NCBI GenBank assembly: GCA_035530275.1
Contig: DATKVC010000010.1
Location: 248,001-312,000 of the forward strand
DNA: 64,000 nt
Origin: CAIJMU01 sp035530275
GTDB taxonomy: Bacteria; Spirochaetota; Spirochaetia; Treponematales; Rectinemataceae
Direction of reading: 5' to 3'
Every line of letters begins with the position of its first letter. The first letter of the stretch is position 1. The position numbers and the translations under genes were made by a program. Positions 53,471 to 60,628 of this stretch are shown one piece after another. Below the pieces are notes generated by a model. It saw nothing but the letters and a program-made list of their open reading frames with translations, did no database searches and was not told the DNA's origin.

Positions 53471-53501
53471 ATTCTAGCGCAGTCTCGCGCGTACTCCGCA
53501 A
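53471..53501 (-). promoter_or_regulatory. Candidate leaderless promoter of the RsmB-like gene
   Basis: Minus strand -10 TAGAAT (53471-53476), 9 bases before the ATG. The best -35 is TTGCGG (53496-53501) at a long 19-bp spacing. A 7-bp palindromic hairpin (53523-53541) lies between this and the gph promoter. Confidence 0.4.
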
Positions 53502-53543
53502 GGGGTGGGCCAAAGGCGCCGACCCGGGCCCAAAGCCCGGGCG

Positions 53544-53572
53544 TTGACCTTGATCCTTGGCCCGAGGATACT
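53544..53572 (+). promoter_or_regulatory. Promoter of gph (leaderless type)
   Basis: TTGACC (53544-53549), a 17-bp spacer and GATACT (53567-53572), ending 8 bases before the ATG at 53581. Confidence 0.55.
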
Positions 53573-53580
53573 GTCCATCC

Positions 53581-54255
53581 ATGTATAAGGGCATCATCTT
53601 CGACCTCGACGGCACCCTCGTGGACAGCCTCGACGATCTCACGGTTTCGCTCAACACGGCCCTCGCCGAGGCTGGGTTGCCGACGCGAAATCGCGACGAA
53701 GTCAGGCTGATGATCGGCAACGGCATGACTGTCCTGGTCAAACGGGCCCTCGAAGGGCAGGACGTCGACGAAAAAGAAACGGCCCGGATCAAGGCCGTCC
53801 TCGAAGCGCATTACGCGCTTCACAGCCTCGACAAGACCAGGCCCTACAAAGGCATCGATGAGCTGATCGTGTTCTTGAAGCGCGAGGGGCTGAAGCTCGG
53901 CGTTCTTTCGAACAAGCCCGACGACTTCGCGACCTCCATCGTCGCCGCCCTCTTTCCCGCAGGTCCCTTCGCCCTCGTTCGCGGACAACTTCCCGGAGTC
54001 CCGACGAAGCCCGATCCCCAAGCCGCGCTCGAGATGATTCGCGGCTGGGGTCTCGCCCCGAAGGAGGTCGCCATCGTCGGTGATTCGGCCGTGGACATCG
54101 AGACCGGTCGGAATGCGGGATGCGATTCGCTCGGCGCGGGATGGGGTTTCAGGGGACGCGGAGAACTCGAAGCCGCGGGGGCCACGGCCGTCCTCGAAAG
54201 CCCTTTGGAAATTGCCGACTGGCTCGCGACCGCGGGCCGAACTAAAATGAGTTGA
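53581..54255 (+). CDS. gph: HAD-family phosphatase, phosphoglycolate phosphatase type
   Basis: 224 aa. HAD motif I IFDLDGTLVDSLDDL (nucleophile Asp at residue 8), motif II VLSNKPDD, motif III TKPDPQAAL and motif IV IVGDSAVDIETG. The helical cap (VSLNTALAEAGLPTRNRDEV, LMIGNGMTVLVKRAL) is of the Gph/PGP type. Phosphoglycolate is the likely but not the only possible substrate. Starts the plus-strand sugar-phosphate block. Confidence 0.87.
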   Translation: MYKGIIFDLDGTLVDSLDDLTVSLNTALAEAGLPTRNRDEVRLMIGNGMTVLVKRALEGQDVDEKETARIKAVLEAHYALHSLDKTRPYKGIDELIVFLKREGLKLGVLSNKPDDFATSIVAALFPAGPFALVRGQLPGVPTKPDPQAALEMIRGWGLAPKEVAIVGDSAVDIETGRNAGCDSLGAGWGFRGRGELEAAGATAVLESPLEIADWLATAGRTKMS

Positions 54256-54308
54256 TCTTCGCGCGCGGGTCGCCCGCCGCCATCGGCCGGATATTTTGAG
54301 GAGGAAGC

Positions 54309-56108
54309 ATGGACCACGAAACGATCAGAAAGCGCGCGAAAGATTATATCGCTGCCGAAACCGATAGAGCTTTCAAGAAGGAAGTCGAAGATCTCCTCGC
54401 CCGGGCTGATATGGCAGGAAAGCCCGAGGGCTCCACCGAATGGGCGGAGCTCGAGGATCGCTTCTATCGCGATCTCGAATTCGGCACCGGCGGTCTTCGT
54501 GGCGTCATCGGTGGCGGATTCAACAGGATGAACTTCCTCGTCGTGACCCGAGCGACTCAGGGCCTCTGCGACTACCTCATCGCCGCCTTCCCAGGAAAGA
54601 AGCTCTCCGCGGTGATCGCCCACGATTCGCGAGATCATTCCGACGAATTCTCCTTCGCTGCTGCCCGCGTGTTCGCGGGGAATGGCATCAAGGCCTGGCT
54701 TTTCCCTTCGCTTCGGCCCACGCCCGAGCTTTCCTATGCCGTGCGAGAGCTCAAAGCCGACACGGGCATCGTCGTGACGGCGAGCCACAACCCTCCCAAA
54801 TATAATGGTTACAAAGCCTATTGGAATGACGGCTCCCAGGTGACCCCTCCCCATGATACAGGCATAATCGACCGCGTCGGAAAAGTTGTCGAGGCGAGGC
54901 TCCTTTCCAAGGAGGAGGGTCTCGCCAAGGGGCTCATCGAGATACTCGACAGAGGGATCGACGATCGCTACGTCGCGATGGTGAAGTCCCACCTTCTTCG
55001 CCCCGCCCTCATCAAGGAGATGGCCTCGCAGGTCAAGCTCGTCTACACGCCCCTCCACGGCACTGGCGCCATGCTCTTCGAGCGCATCATGGGCGAACTC
55101 GGTCTCAAGGTGACAACCGTGCCCGAGCAACGCGAGCCGGACGGGCGATTCCCCACGGTGGCCTTCCCCAACCCCGAGGAAGCTGCAGCCCTCGACCCGG
55201 CCATCAAGCTTGCGGCCCGCGAAAAAGCCGACGCGGTGATGGCCACCGATCCCGACGCCGATCGTCTCGGCATAGCCGTCCGGGCCAGGGACGGTTCCTA
55301 TACCCTCGTCACCGGCAACCAGCTCGGTTCCCTCCATCTCGATTACATTCTCCTCACCCTCGAGGAACTCGGAAGGATGCCGAAGCGACCTGTCGCCATC
55401 AAGACGATTGTCACGACCGACCTCCAGACCCGCATCGCCGAAAGCCACGGAGCCACGGTCCGCGAATGCCTGACGGGCTTCAAGTGGATAGCGGAGGTCA
55501 TGCGCGACCTCGAGAAGGAAGGCCTCGATTTCGTGTACGGCACGGAGGAAAGCTACGGTCACCTCGTCGAGACCGAGGTCAGGGACAAGGACGGCATATC
55601 AGCCGCGGCCATCACCGCGGAAATGGCCCTGTATTGGAGGTCGAAGGGCAAGAGCCTCCTCGACCGGCTCGACGAGATCTACGCGGAACATGGGTATTAT
55701 GAGGAAAAGGGAGTCAACCGCTACTTCGAGGGCGCCTCGGGCATGGACGTCATGGCCGGCATCATGGCCGCATATCGAGCGAATCATCCCAGGGCCTTCG
55801 GGGGAATCGCCGTCGTTAAGATCCGGGACGTGAAATCGGGCCGGGAATGGCGACCCGGAGCCGAAGGGGCCGCGACAAAACTCAGCCTGCCCTCGAGCGA
55901 TGTCCTCCAATGGTGGCTGACCGACGGCACGATCGTCACCGTCCGCCCGAGCGGCACCGAACCCAAAATCAAATACTACCTGCTTTCCCGCACGGTTATC
56001 GGGGCCGAGGGCCTCGCCGGAGCGCGCAAGGCCTCGACTGCCAAGAACGAGGCCATAATCGCCGAGATCAAGCAGACTCTCGAGACCGCGGCAAAGGGCG
56101 GAAGGTGA
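54309..56108 (+). CDS. Phosphoglucomutase / phosphomannomutase (PGM2-like)
   Basis: 599 aa alpha-D-phosphohexomutase. Seen: DLEFGTGGLRGVIGGGFNRMN, the phosphoserine loop VVTASHNPPKYNGYKAYW, the metal loop MATDPDADRLGIAVR, the sugar loop YGTEESYGHL and the phosphate-binding TVRPSGTEPKIKYYL. Length and N-terminal extension match the long PGM2-type group. GAGGAGGAAGC precedes the ATG. Interconverts glucose-1- and glucose-6-phosphate, linking glk to the pyrophosphorylase downstream. Confidence 0.94.
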   Translation: MDHETIRKRAKDYIAAETDRAFKKEVEDLLARADMAGKPEGSTEWAELEDRFYRDLEFGTGGLRGVIGGGFNRMNFLVVTRATQGLCDYLIAAFPGKKLSAVIAHDSRDHSDEFSFAAARVFAGNGIKAWLFPSLRPTPELSYAVRELKADTGIVVTASHNPPKYNGYKAYWNDGSQVTPPHDTGIIDRVGKVVEARLLSKEEGLAKGLIEILDRGIDDRYVAMVKSHLLRPALIKEMASQVKLVYTPLHGTGAMLFERIMGELGLKVTTVPEQREPDGRFPTVAFPNPEEAAALDPAIKLAAREKADAVMATDPDADRLGIAVRARDGSYTLVTGNQLGSLHLDYILLTLEELGRMPKRPVAIKTIVTTDLQTRIAESHGATVRECLTGFKWIAEVMRDLEKEGLDFVYGTEESYGHLVETEVRDKDGISAAAITAEMALYWRSKGKSLLDRLDEIYAEHGYYEEKGVNRYFEGASGMDVMAGIMAAYRANHPRAFGGIAVVKIRDVKSGREWRPGAEGAATKLSLPSSDVLQWWLTDGTIVTVRPSGTEPKIKYYLLSRTVIGAEGLAGARKASTAKNEAIIAEIKQTLETAAKGGR

Positions 56109-56743
56109 GGGAGGGAGCGAGGGGAGCCTACCCCGCTTCAGGCCGCAAACAGGGACGACTCTCCCAAGAGGAAGCGGCGTCCCTTTTCCCCGCCGACTGG
56201 GAGAGGCGAAGCTATCTCGCCTTCGACGTCGAGACCACCGGTCTCGATTCGAAGACCTGCAGGGTCGTGGAGATCGGGGCCGTCCTCTTCGTTCCGGAAA
56301 GCGAGGTCTTCGACGGCCCTTCGATGGAGAGACTGATCAATCCTGGAATGCCCATTCCCCCCGCCGTCATCGCTATCCATGGCATAGGCGACGCGGATGT
56401 ACGCTCCGCGCCCAGTTTCTCCGCCGTCGCCCGCGACTTTGCCGCCCTCGCCGAGGGGGCTATATTCGTCGCGCACAATGCGCCTTTCGATCTTGGATTC
56501 ATCCGGGGCGAGTTCGCGCGCGCGGGCCTTCTGCCCCCGACCAATCCCGCGATGGATAGCCTCGTTCTCGCCCGCGCCGCCTTTCCCGGTCTCTCCTCTT
56601 ATAGCCTGCCTCGCCTCCTCCCCTCGCTCGGCATACGGAGCGAGCGAAGCCATCGGGCCCTCGACGACGCGATCGCGGCCGCGAGGGTCTTCGTCGAGGC
56701 GGGGAGGAGACTTACCGGCCTGGCGAACCGGCAAAAGGTTTGA
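56105..56743 (+). CDS. DnaQ-like DEDDh 3'-5' exonuclease
   Basis: 212 aa. Exo I YLAFDVETTGLDS, Exo II FVAHNAPFDLGFIRGEF and Exo III SHRALDDAIAAARVF, all carrying the DEDDh residues. IHGIGDADVRSAPSF is typical of the epsilon/PolC-like family. A free-standing exonuclease, possibly a proofreading or RNase T-like enzyme. The GTG at 56105 overlaps the mutase stop (GTGA); the N-terminal 30 residues are poorly conserved. Confidence 0.88.
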   Translation: MREGARGAYPASGRKQGRLSQEEAASLFPADWERRSYLAFDVETTGLDSKTCRVVEIGAVLFVPESEVFDGPSMERLINPGMPIPPAVIAIHGIGDADVRSAPSFSAVARDFAALAEGAIFVAHNAPFDLGFIRGEFARAGLLPPTNPAMDSLVLARAAFPGLSSYSLPRLLPSLGIRSERSHRALDDAIAAARVFVEAGRRLTGLANRQKV

Positions 56744-56816
56744 AAAAAGCCGCCGTTTTCCCTTTTCGCCGAAACCGCGATATCTTGACGCGAGTAATCT
56801 ATCTCAAGGAGACATC

Positions 56817-57851
56817 ATGAAACGCCTCTTCCTTTCACTCGCCCTTACCATCGCCATCGCGGGGGGCGTGGCAGCCCAAAGCGATCCATTCGCGCCCTTC
56901 CAGACTGCCCTTGGCACCTTCTCGAACGCGATGGCCAGCGCCCTCGCCCTCAACGCAAGCGTCGGTTCGACCTGGTCGGACGCCTACGTCGGAGGCTTTC
57001 CCCGATTCGGGGTCGGAGCGGTCGTAGGCAGCGCCTTCTCGGGCAAGGGCAGCGTCGACCCGCTGTTTACGGCCTTGGGTCAGAACGCGCCCATCTATTT
57101 TTCGCAATTCGGCATTCCCATTCCGGTCGCCGGCCTTAGCGCCAAGATCGGCCTTCCCTTCCTGCCCATCGATGTCGGCGTTTCGGGCGGCTACATTCCC
57201 CAATCCCTCGGCGACCAGCTTCGCAGCGCAACCAAGGTTTCGGTGGACTACAAGAACATAGCCGGGCAGGTCCGCGTAGCCCTCCTCAAAGAGAACATCC
57301 TCTTCCCGGACATCAGTCTCGGGCTTGGCGTCTCCTACCAAGAAGGCTCGGTGAGCTCTCCCCTGGGCGTCGGCTCGACCACCCTCGTCAATAATCAACA
57401 GGTCACCTCCAGCCATTGGTGGACTGTCAGCGCCACCGATCCGGACCTTTCCCTGGGCTGGAAGTCGACCAATTTCGACGCGACCCTCCAGGTTTCCAAG
57501 TCGCTTCTCCTCTTCCGTCCTTATGCGGGTCTCGGCTACACGATGGGCAGCTCGACCGTGACGGGAGGGGTGGTGAGCAAAATCAACTATGGTTTCGCGA
57601 CAACGAGCGGCGGAACGCTTACTCCCTCCGACGCGGCGACCCTCGCGGGCGATCTCCAGTCCGTCGGAGCCGCCGCGCCCAGTTTCACCTCGGCCGGCTA
57701 CACTTTCACGACCACAGCCAACACCCCCATGCTCCGCGTCTATGGCGGCCTCTCCTTCGAAATTCTGGTCCTCAAATTCGATACCCAGGTCATGTACGTG
57801 CCGGCTACGAAAAATCTCGGCGCCTCCTTCATGACGAGGCTCCAGCTCTAG
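56817..57851 (+). CDS. Predicted outer-membrane beta-barrel protein
   Basis: 344 aa. Signal peptide MKRLFLSLALTIAIAGGVAA, then alternating polar/hydrophobic strands rich in Gly, Ser and aromatic residues (SVGSTWSDAYVGGFPRFGVG, YAGLGYTMGSSTVTGGVVSK), ending MTRLQL. The layout fits a barrel of about 12-14 strands similar to uncharacterised spirochaetal outer-membrane proteins. CAAGGAG lies 7 bases before the ATG. A terminator-like hairpin follows, so it is a short transcription unit. Ligand unknown. Confidence 0.75.
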   Translation: MKRLFLSLALTIAIAGGVAAQSDPFAPFQTALGTFSNAMASALALNASVGSTWSDAYVGGFPRFGVGAVVGSAFSGKGSVDPLFTALGQNAPIYFSQFGIPIPVAGLSAKIGLPFLPIDVGVSGGYIPQSLGDQLRSATKVSVDYKNIAGQVRVALLKENILFPDISLGLGVSYQEGSVSSPLGVGSTTLVNNQQVTSSHWWTVSATDPDLSLGWKSTNFDATLQVSKSLLLFRPYAGLGYTMGSSTVTGGVVSKINYGFATTSGGTLTPSDAATLAGDLQSVGAAAPSFTSAGYTFTTTANTPMLRVYGGLSFEILVLKFDTQVMYVPATKNLGASFMTRLQL

Positions 57852-57882
57852 ATCGGCCCTCTCGCGTCCCGATCATTAGCGC

Positions 57883-57904
57883 GCGGCCGCCTTCGGGCGG
57901 CCGC
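57883..57904 (+). terminator. Terminator-like hairpin after the outer-membrane protein gene
   Basis: 9-bp perfect stem GCGGCCGCC/GGCGGCCGC with a TTCG tetraloop, followed by TTGCATTTCG. The T run is weak. It lies about 32 bases after the stop. Confidence 0.65.
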
Positions 57905-57955
57905 TTGCATTTCGCTTCTCATGGCCTCGCGCGTAGGGAGAAAAATAGCCTCCCC

Positions 57956-57984
57956 TTTTCAGCCTTCAATCCTCCCGCTAAAAT
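57956..57984 (+). promoter_or_regulatory. Promoter of glk (leaderless type)
   Basis: TTTTCA (57956-57961), a 17-bp spacer and TAAAAT (57979-57984), ending 6 bases before the ATG at 57991. No Shine-Dalgarno. Confidence 0.5.
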
Positions 57985-57990
57985 CCGCCC

Positions 57991-59040
57991 ATGGTTACGA
58001 CACGCACGAACTACGACCTCGTCGTCCTCGCAGGCGATATCGGCGGCACCAATGTGAATCTCGCCATGATCGGCAAGAAAGGCGGAACCTTCACCCTCAT
58101 CGCCGATCGTCATTACAAGACGAAAGAGGAAAAATCCTTGATCGAGCCCCTCGAGCGTTTCCTCGTCGAGATGAGGCGCGACTATCCGGTCTTCGCTCCC
58201 GAGGCCTGCTGCATTTCAGGCGCCGGCCCCGTCGACTCGGGAAGAATCGTGCTCACCAACGCACCGTGGAACATCGACGGGCCCGCGATCGAAGCCAAGT
58301 TCGGCCTTCCGACCAAGGTCATCAACGATTTCACCGCCGTATCCTACGGGGTCATCCTCCTCGATCCGCACAATCCCGACCAACTCAGACGCCTCGCCCA
58401 TTGCGACGGCAGCCTTCCCGAGCCGCGATCGGGCGTGCGCCTCGTCATCGGCGCCGGCACGGGCCTCGGCCTGGGCTATGTCGTTCGCGTCCATGACCGC
58501 GTCGAAGCCTTCCCCTCCGAGGGCGGTCACGTCACCCTCCCCGTCTACGACGAAGATTCGCGGGCCCTCCAAACCTGGCTTACGGAAAAGATGGGCTTCG
58601 TCCCCGGGGCCGAAGCCGCCATCTCGGGCATCGGCATCGCCAACATACTCGAGTTCCTCGTCGCTCATCGCGGCATCAAGGTCGGCCTCCCCCTCGATAT
58701 CCTGGCCCATCCCTTCGAGGAACGGCCTGTCCTCGTATCGACCAATGCGGGAGCCGATCCGATCTGCGCCGAGGCCATGGATATGTTCGTCAAGTTATAC
58801 GCCCGCGTCGCTGCGGACGCCGCGGCGACATTCCTCCCGACAGGAGGCGTGTTTCTCGCCGGCGGCATAGCGGCCAAGAACGAAGCGCGCTTCACCGAAG
58901 GCGATCGCTTCATGGCCATGTTCGAAAAGAGCTACCGCGAGCATGTTCGAAAAATCCTCGCGGCGACTCCGGTGATGATCGTCCGCGACTACTCGATCTC
59001 GCTCTACGGCGCCGCAAACGCGGCCGCCCTTTCCTGCTGA
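57991..59040 (+). CDS. glk: Glucokinase (E. coli Glk type)
   Basis: 349 aa ATP-dependent hexokinase. VVLAGDIGGTNVNLAM (phosphate 1), AGPVDSGRIVLTNAPWNID (sugar binding), KVINDFTAVSYGVILL with the catalytic Asp, LVIGAGTGLGLGYV (phosphate 2), FPSEGGHVTLP and GGVFLAGGIAAKN (adenosine). Similar to the PF02685 group rather than ROK kinases. The downstream pyrophosphorylase begins 7 bases after the stop. Confidence 0.94.
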   Translation: MVTTRTNYDLVVLAGDIGGTNVNLAMIGKKGGTFTLIADRHYKTKEEKSLIEPLERFLVEMRRDYPVFAPEACCISGAGPVDSGRIVLTNAPWNIDGPAIEAKFGLPTKVINDFTAVSYGVILLDPHNPDQLRRLAHCDGSLPEPRSGVRLVIGAGTGLGLGYVVRVHDRVEAFPSEGGHVTLPVYDEDSRALQTWLTEKMGFVPGAEAAISGIGIANILEFLVAHRGIKVGLPLDILAHPFEERPVLVSTNAGADPICAEAMDMFVKLYARVAADAAATFLPTGGVFLAGGIAAKNEARFTEGDRFMAMFEKSYREHVRKILAATPVMIVRDYSISLYGAANAAALSC

Positions 59041-59047
59041 GTGCCCC

Positions 59048-60571
59048 ATGGAAAAGCTATCAGAAGCCCTCCTTGCTGACATGAGCTCCAAAGGCATCGA
59101 CATCGATCTCAGCCTGTCGATCCTCGAAGACTGGAACTCGGGCTTCTACGACAACGTGAAGCCGGTCAAGGCGGTCTCGGTGCCGGCAATCGACGGCGAA
59201 AGCGTCATCGATACCTCGGCCCTCGTCACGTTGATCCGTCCCTTCGATCAAGCGAAACTCCTCTACGATTCCCTAAATCTTCCTTTGCCGAAGGGCCTAC
59301 CCCGAAGCGGCGCCAATCTCCTCTTCGACCGAGCCTCCCTCGAGGAACTCGGCCTTCGCCTTCTCTCCAGGGCCGCCTGGGGCGTTCTCAACGGCGGCTC
59401 GGCGACGAGTTATGCGGATCGCAAGAAGAACAGGGCCTATGGCGACGATGTTTTTTCCTTGCTCGCTGCTGGTTTCGACCGTCTTGAACCCCTATGCCGC
59501 GATAAGCCGAAGGGTCTCGCCCCGGCCTTCCTCAATCCCGACGGCAGCCCCGGGCCTTCCTTTCTCCTCCTCAAGATGCGAGCTCGGCTGCTACTCGCAG
59601 AAAAATACCGAGGCAGGTTAGGCGATTCCGATATGCCTATCCTTCCCCTTTTCCAGATGTCGAGTTCGGGCAACGACGCCGAGCTCGCGCAGGCCTACGA
59701 GGCGATGCGGGCTGAGGCACTTCTTTCCGGGCCGGCGGCCAGCCTCGGCGGCATCGATGCCTCGGGCGCCGTATCTTGGGCGACCGGAATCCAGCCGATG
59801 ATCGCGGCCTTCAGCCACTCCTCGGAGGGGAAGGCGAAGCGCATTTTCGATTCTGCCTGGGGCAAGCCCGATTCGGCTCTCGCCCTGCCCGGCGGACACG
59901 GCCAATCCTTCAGGATTCTGGCCAAGGTCCTTCGCGATCTTCGAGCTTCCGGCATTCGATGGGCCTGGTTGGGCAACGTCGACAATCTCGGCTTCGTCCC
60001 GGACCCGCTTAGGTTGGCCGTCCTCGCGCTCTCCGGCCAGCCCGCCGCCTTTGAGTTCGCCTATCGCAGCCCCCTCGACGTGAAGGGCGGAATTCTCGTC
60101 GAGACGAGCGAGGGAGGATGCACGATAGCCGACATAGGTCCCGCCATCTCCTTTGACGAAGTCAGGCGCCTCGAGGAGGGCGGCTCTTCCATTCTCTTCA
60201 ATTGCGCCACCGGGCTCTTCGACCTCGAGTGGCTCGTCCCCCGTCTCGACGAGATCGGCCGCGCCTTGCCGGTTCGCTTCACCGACCAGGACAAGGACGC
60301 CGGCCGCTATTCGCAGGCCGAACAGGTCACCTGGGAGGTGGCCTCCCTCCTCCCCTCCTTCCTCTCCTTCGCGGTCAGGAAGGAGGAGCGTTTCATCGCG
60401 GCGAAACTCCTCGCCGAGACCCTCCTGGCGAGCGGACTCGGTCTCGGCGATCCACGCGTGCCGGCCGATCTCGCAGCGGCTTCGGCCATGCTGCACCGAG
60501 GGCTCATCGCGAGGCTGGAGGGCGAATACGGATTGCGACTCCGGGAGGGGCGCTGGTCCGCCGCTGACTGA
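59048..60571 (+). CDS. UDP-sugar pyrophosphorylase-like uridylyltransferase (UDPGP family)
   Basis: 507 aa. The nucleotide loop reads GVLNGGSATSYADRKKNRAY (NGG with Lys), then LPLFQMSSSGNDAEL, LPGGHGQSFRILAKVL and WLGNVDNLGFVPDP (the NxDNLG signature), followed by IGPAISFDEVRRL and an ILFNCATGLFDLEWLV segment. It is the eukaryotic-type UDPGP family, distinct from GalU. It probably makes UDP-glucose from the product of the mutase. No Shine-Dalgarno; likely coupled to glk. Confidence 0.85.
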   Translation: MEKLSEALLADMSSKGIDIDLSLSILEDWNSGFYDNVKPVKAVSVPAIDGESVIDTSALVTLIRPFDQAKLLYDSLNLPLPKGLPRSGANLLFDRASLEELGLRLLSRAAWGVLNGGSATSYADRKKNRAYGDDVFSLLAAGFDRLEPLCRDKPKGLAPAFLNPDGSPGPSFLLLKMRARLLLAEKYRGRLGDSDMPILPLFQMSSSGNDAELAQAYEAMRAEALLSGPAASLGGIDASGAVSWATGIQPMIAAFSHSSEGKAKRIFDSAWGKPDSALALPGGHGQSFRILAKVLRDLRASGIRWAWLGNVDNLGFVPDPLRLAVLALSGQPAAFEFAYRSPLDVKGGILVETSEGGCTIADIGPAISFDEVRRLEEGGSSILFNCATGLFDLEWLVPRLDEIGRALPVRFTDQDKDAGRYSQAEQVTWEVASLLPSFLSFAVRKEERFIAAKLLAETLLASGLGLGDPRVPADLAAASAMLHRGLIARLEGEYGLRLREGRWSAAD

Positions 60572-60594
60572 CGGCGGACAGCCGGAGCCGTCAG
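60568..60594. terminator. Possible bidirectional hairpin between convergent genes
   Basis: CTGACGGC (60568-60575) pairs with GCCGTCAG (60587-60594), 8 bp with an 11-nt loop. It overlaps the pyrophosphorylase stop and lies 35 bases from the end of lon. No T run on either side, so termination is uncertain. Confidence 0.4.
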
Positions 60595-60628
60595 CAGCCA
60601 GTCGTAAGAGCTCGAGCCTCCCTCGCGC

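Noticed and set aside
53523..53541. Palindrome CCCGGGC/GCCCGGG as a terminator
   Set aside because: Lies between divergent promoters and has no T run; more likely incidental or an operator.
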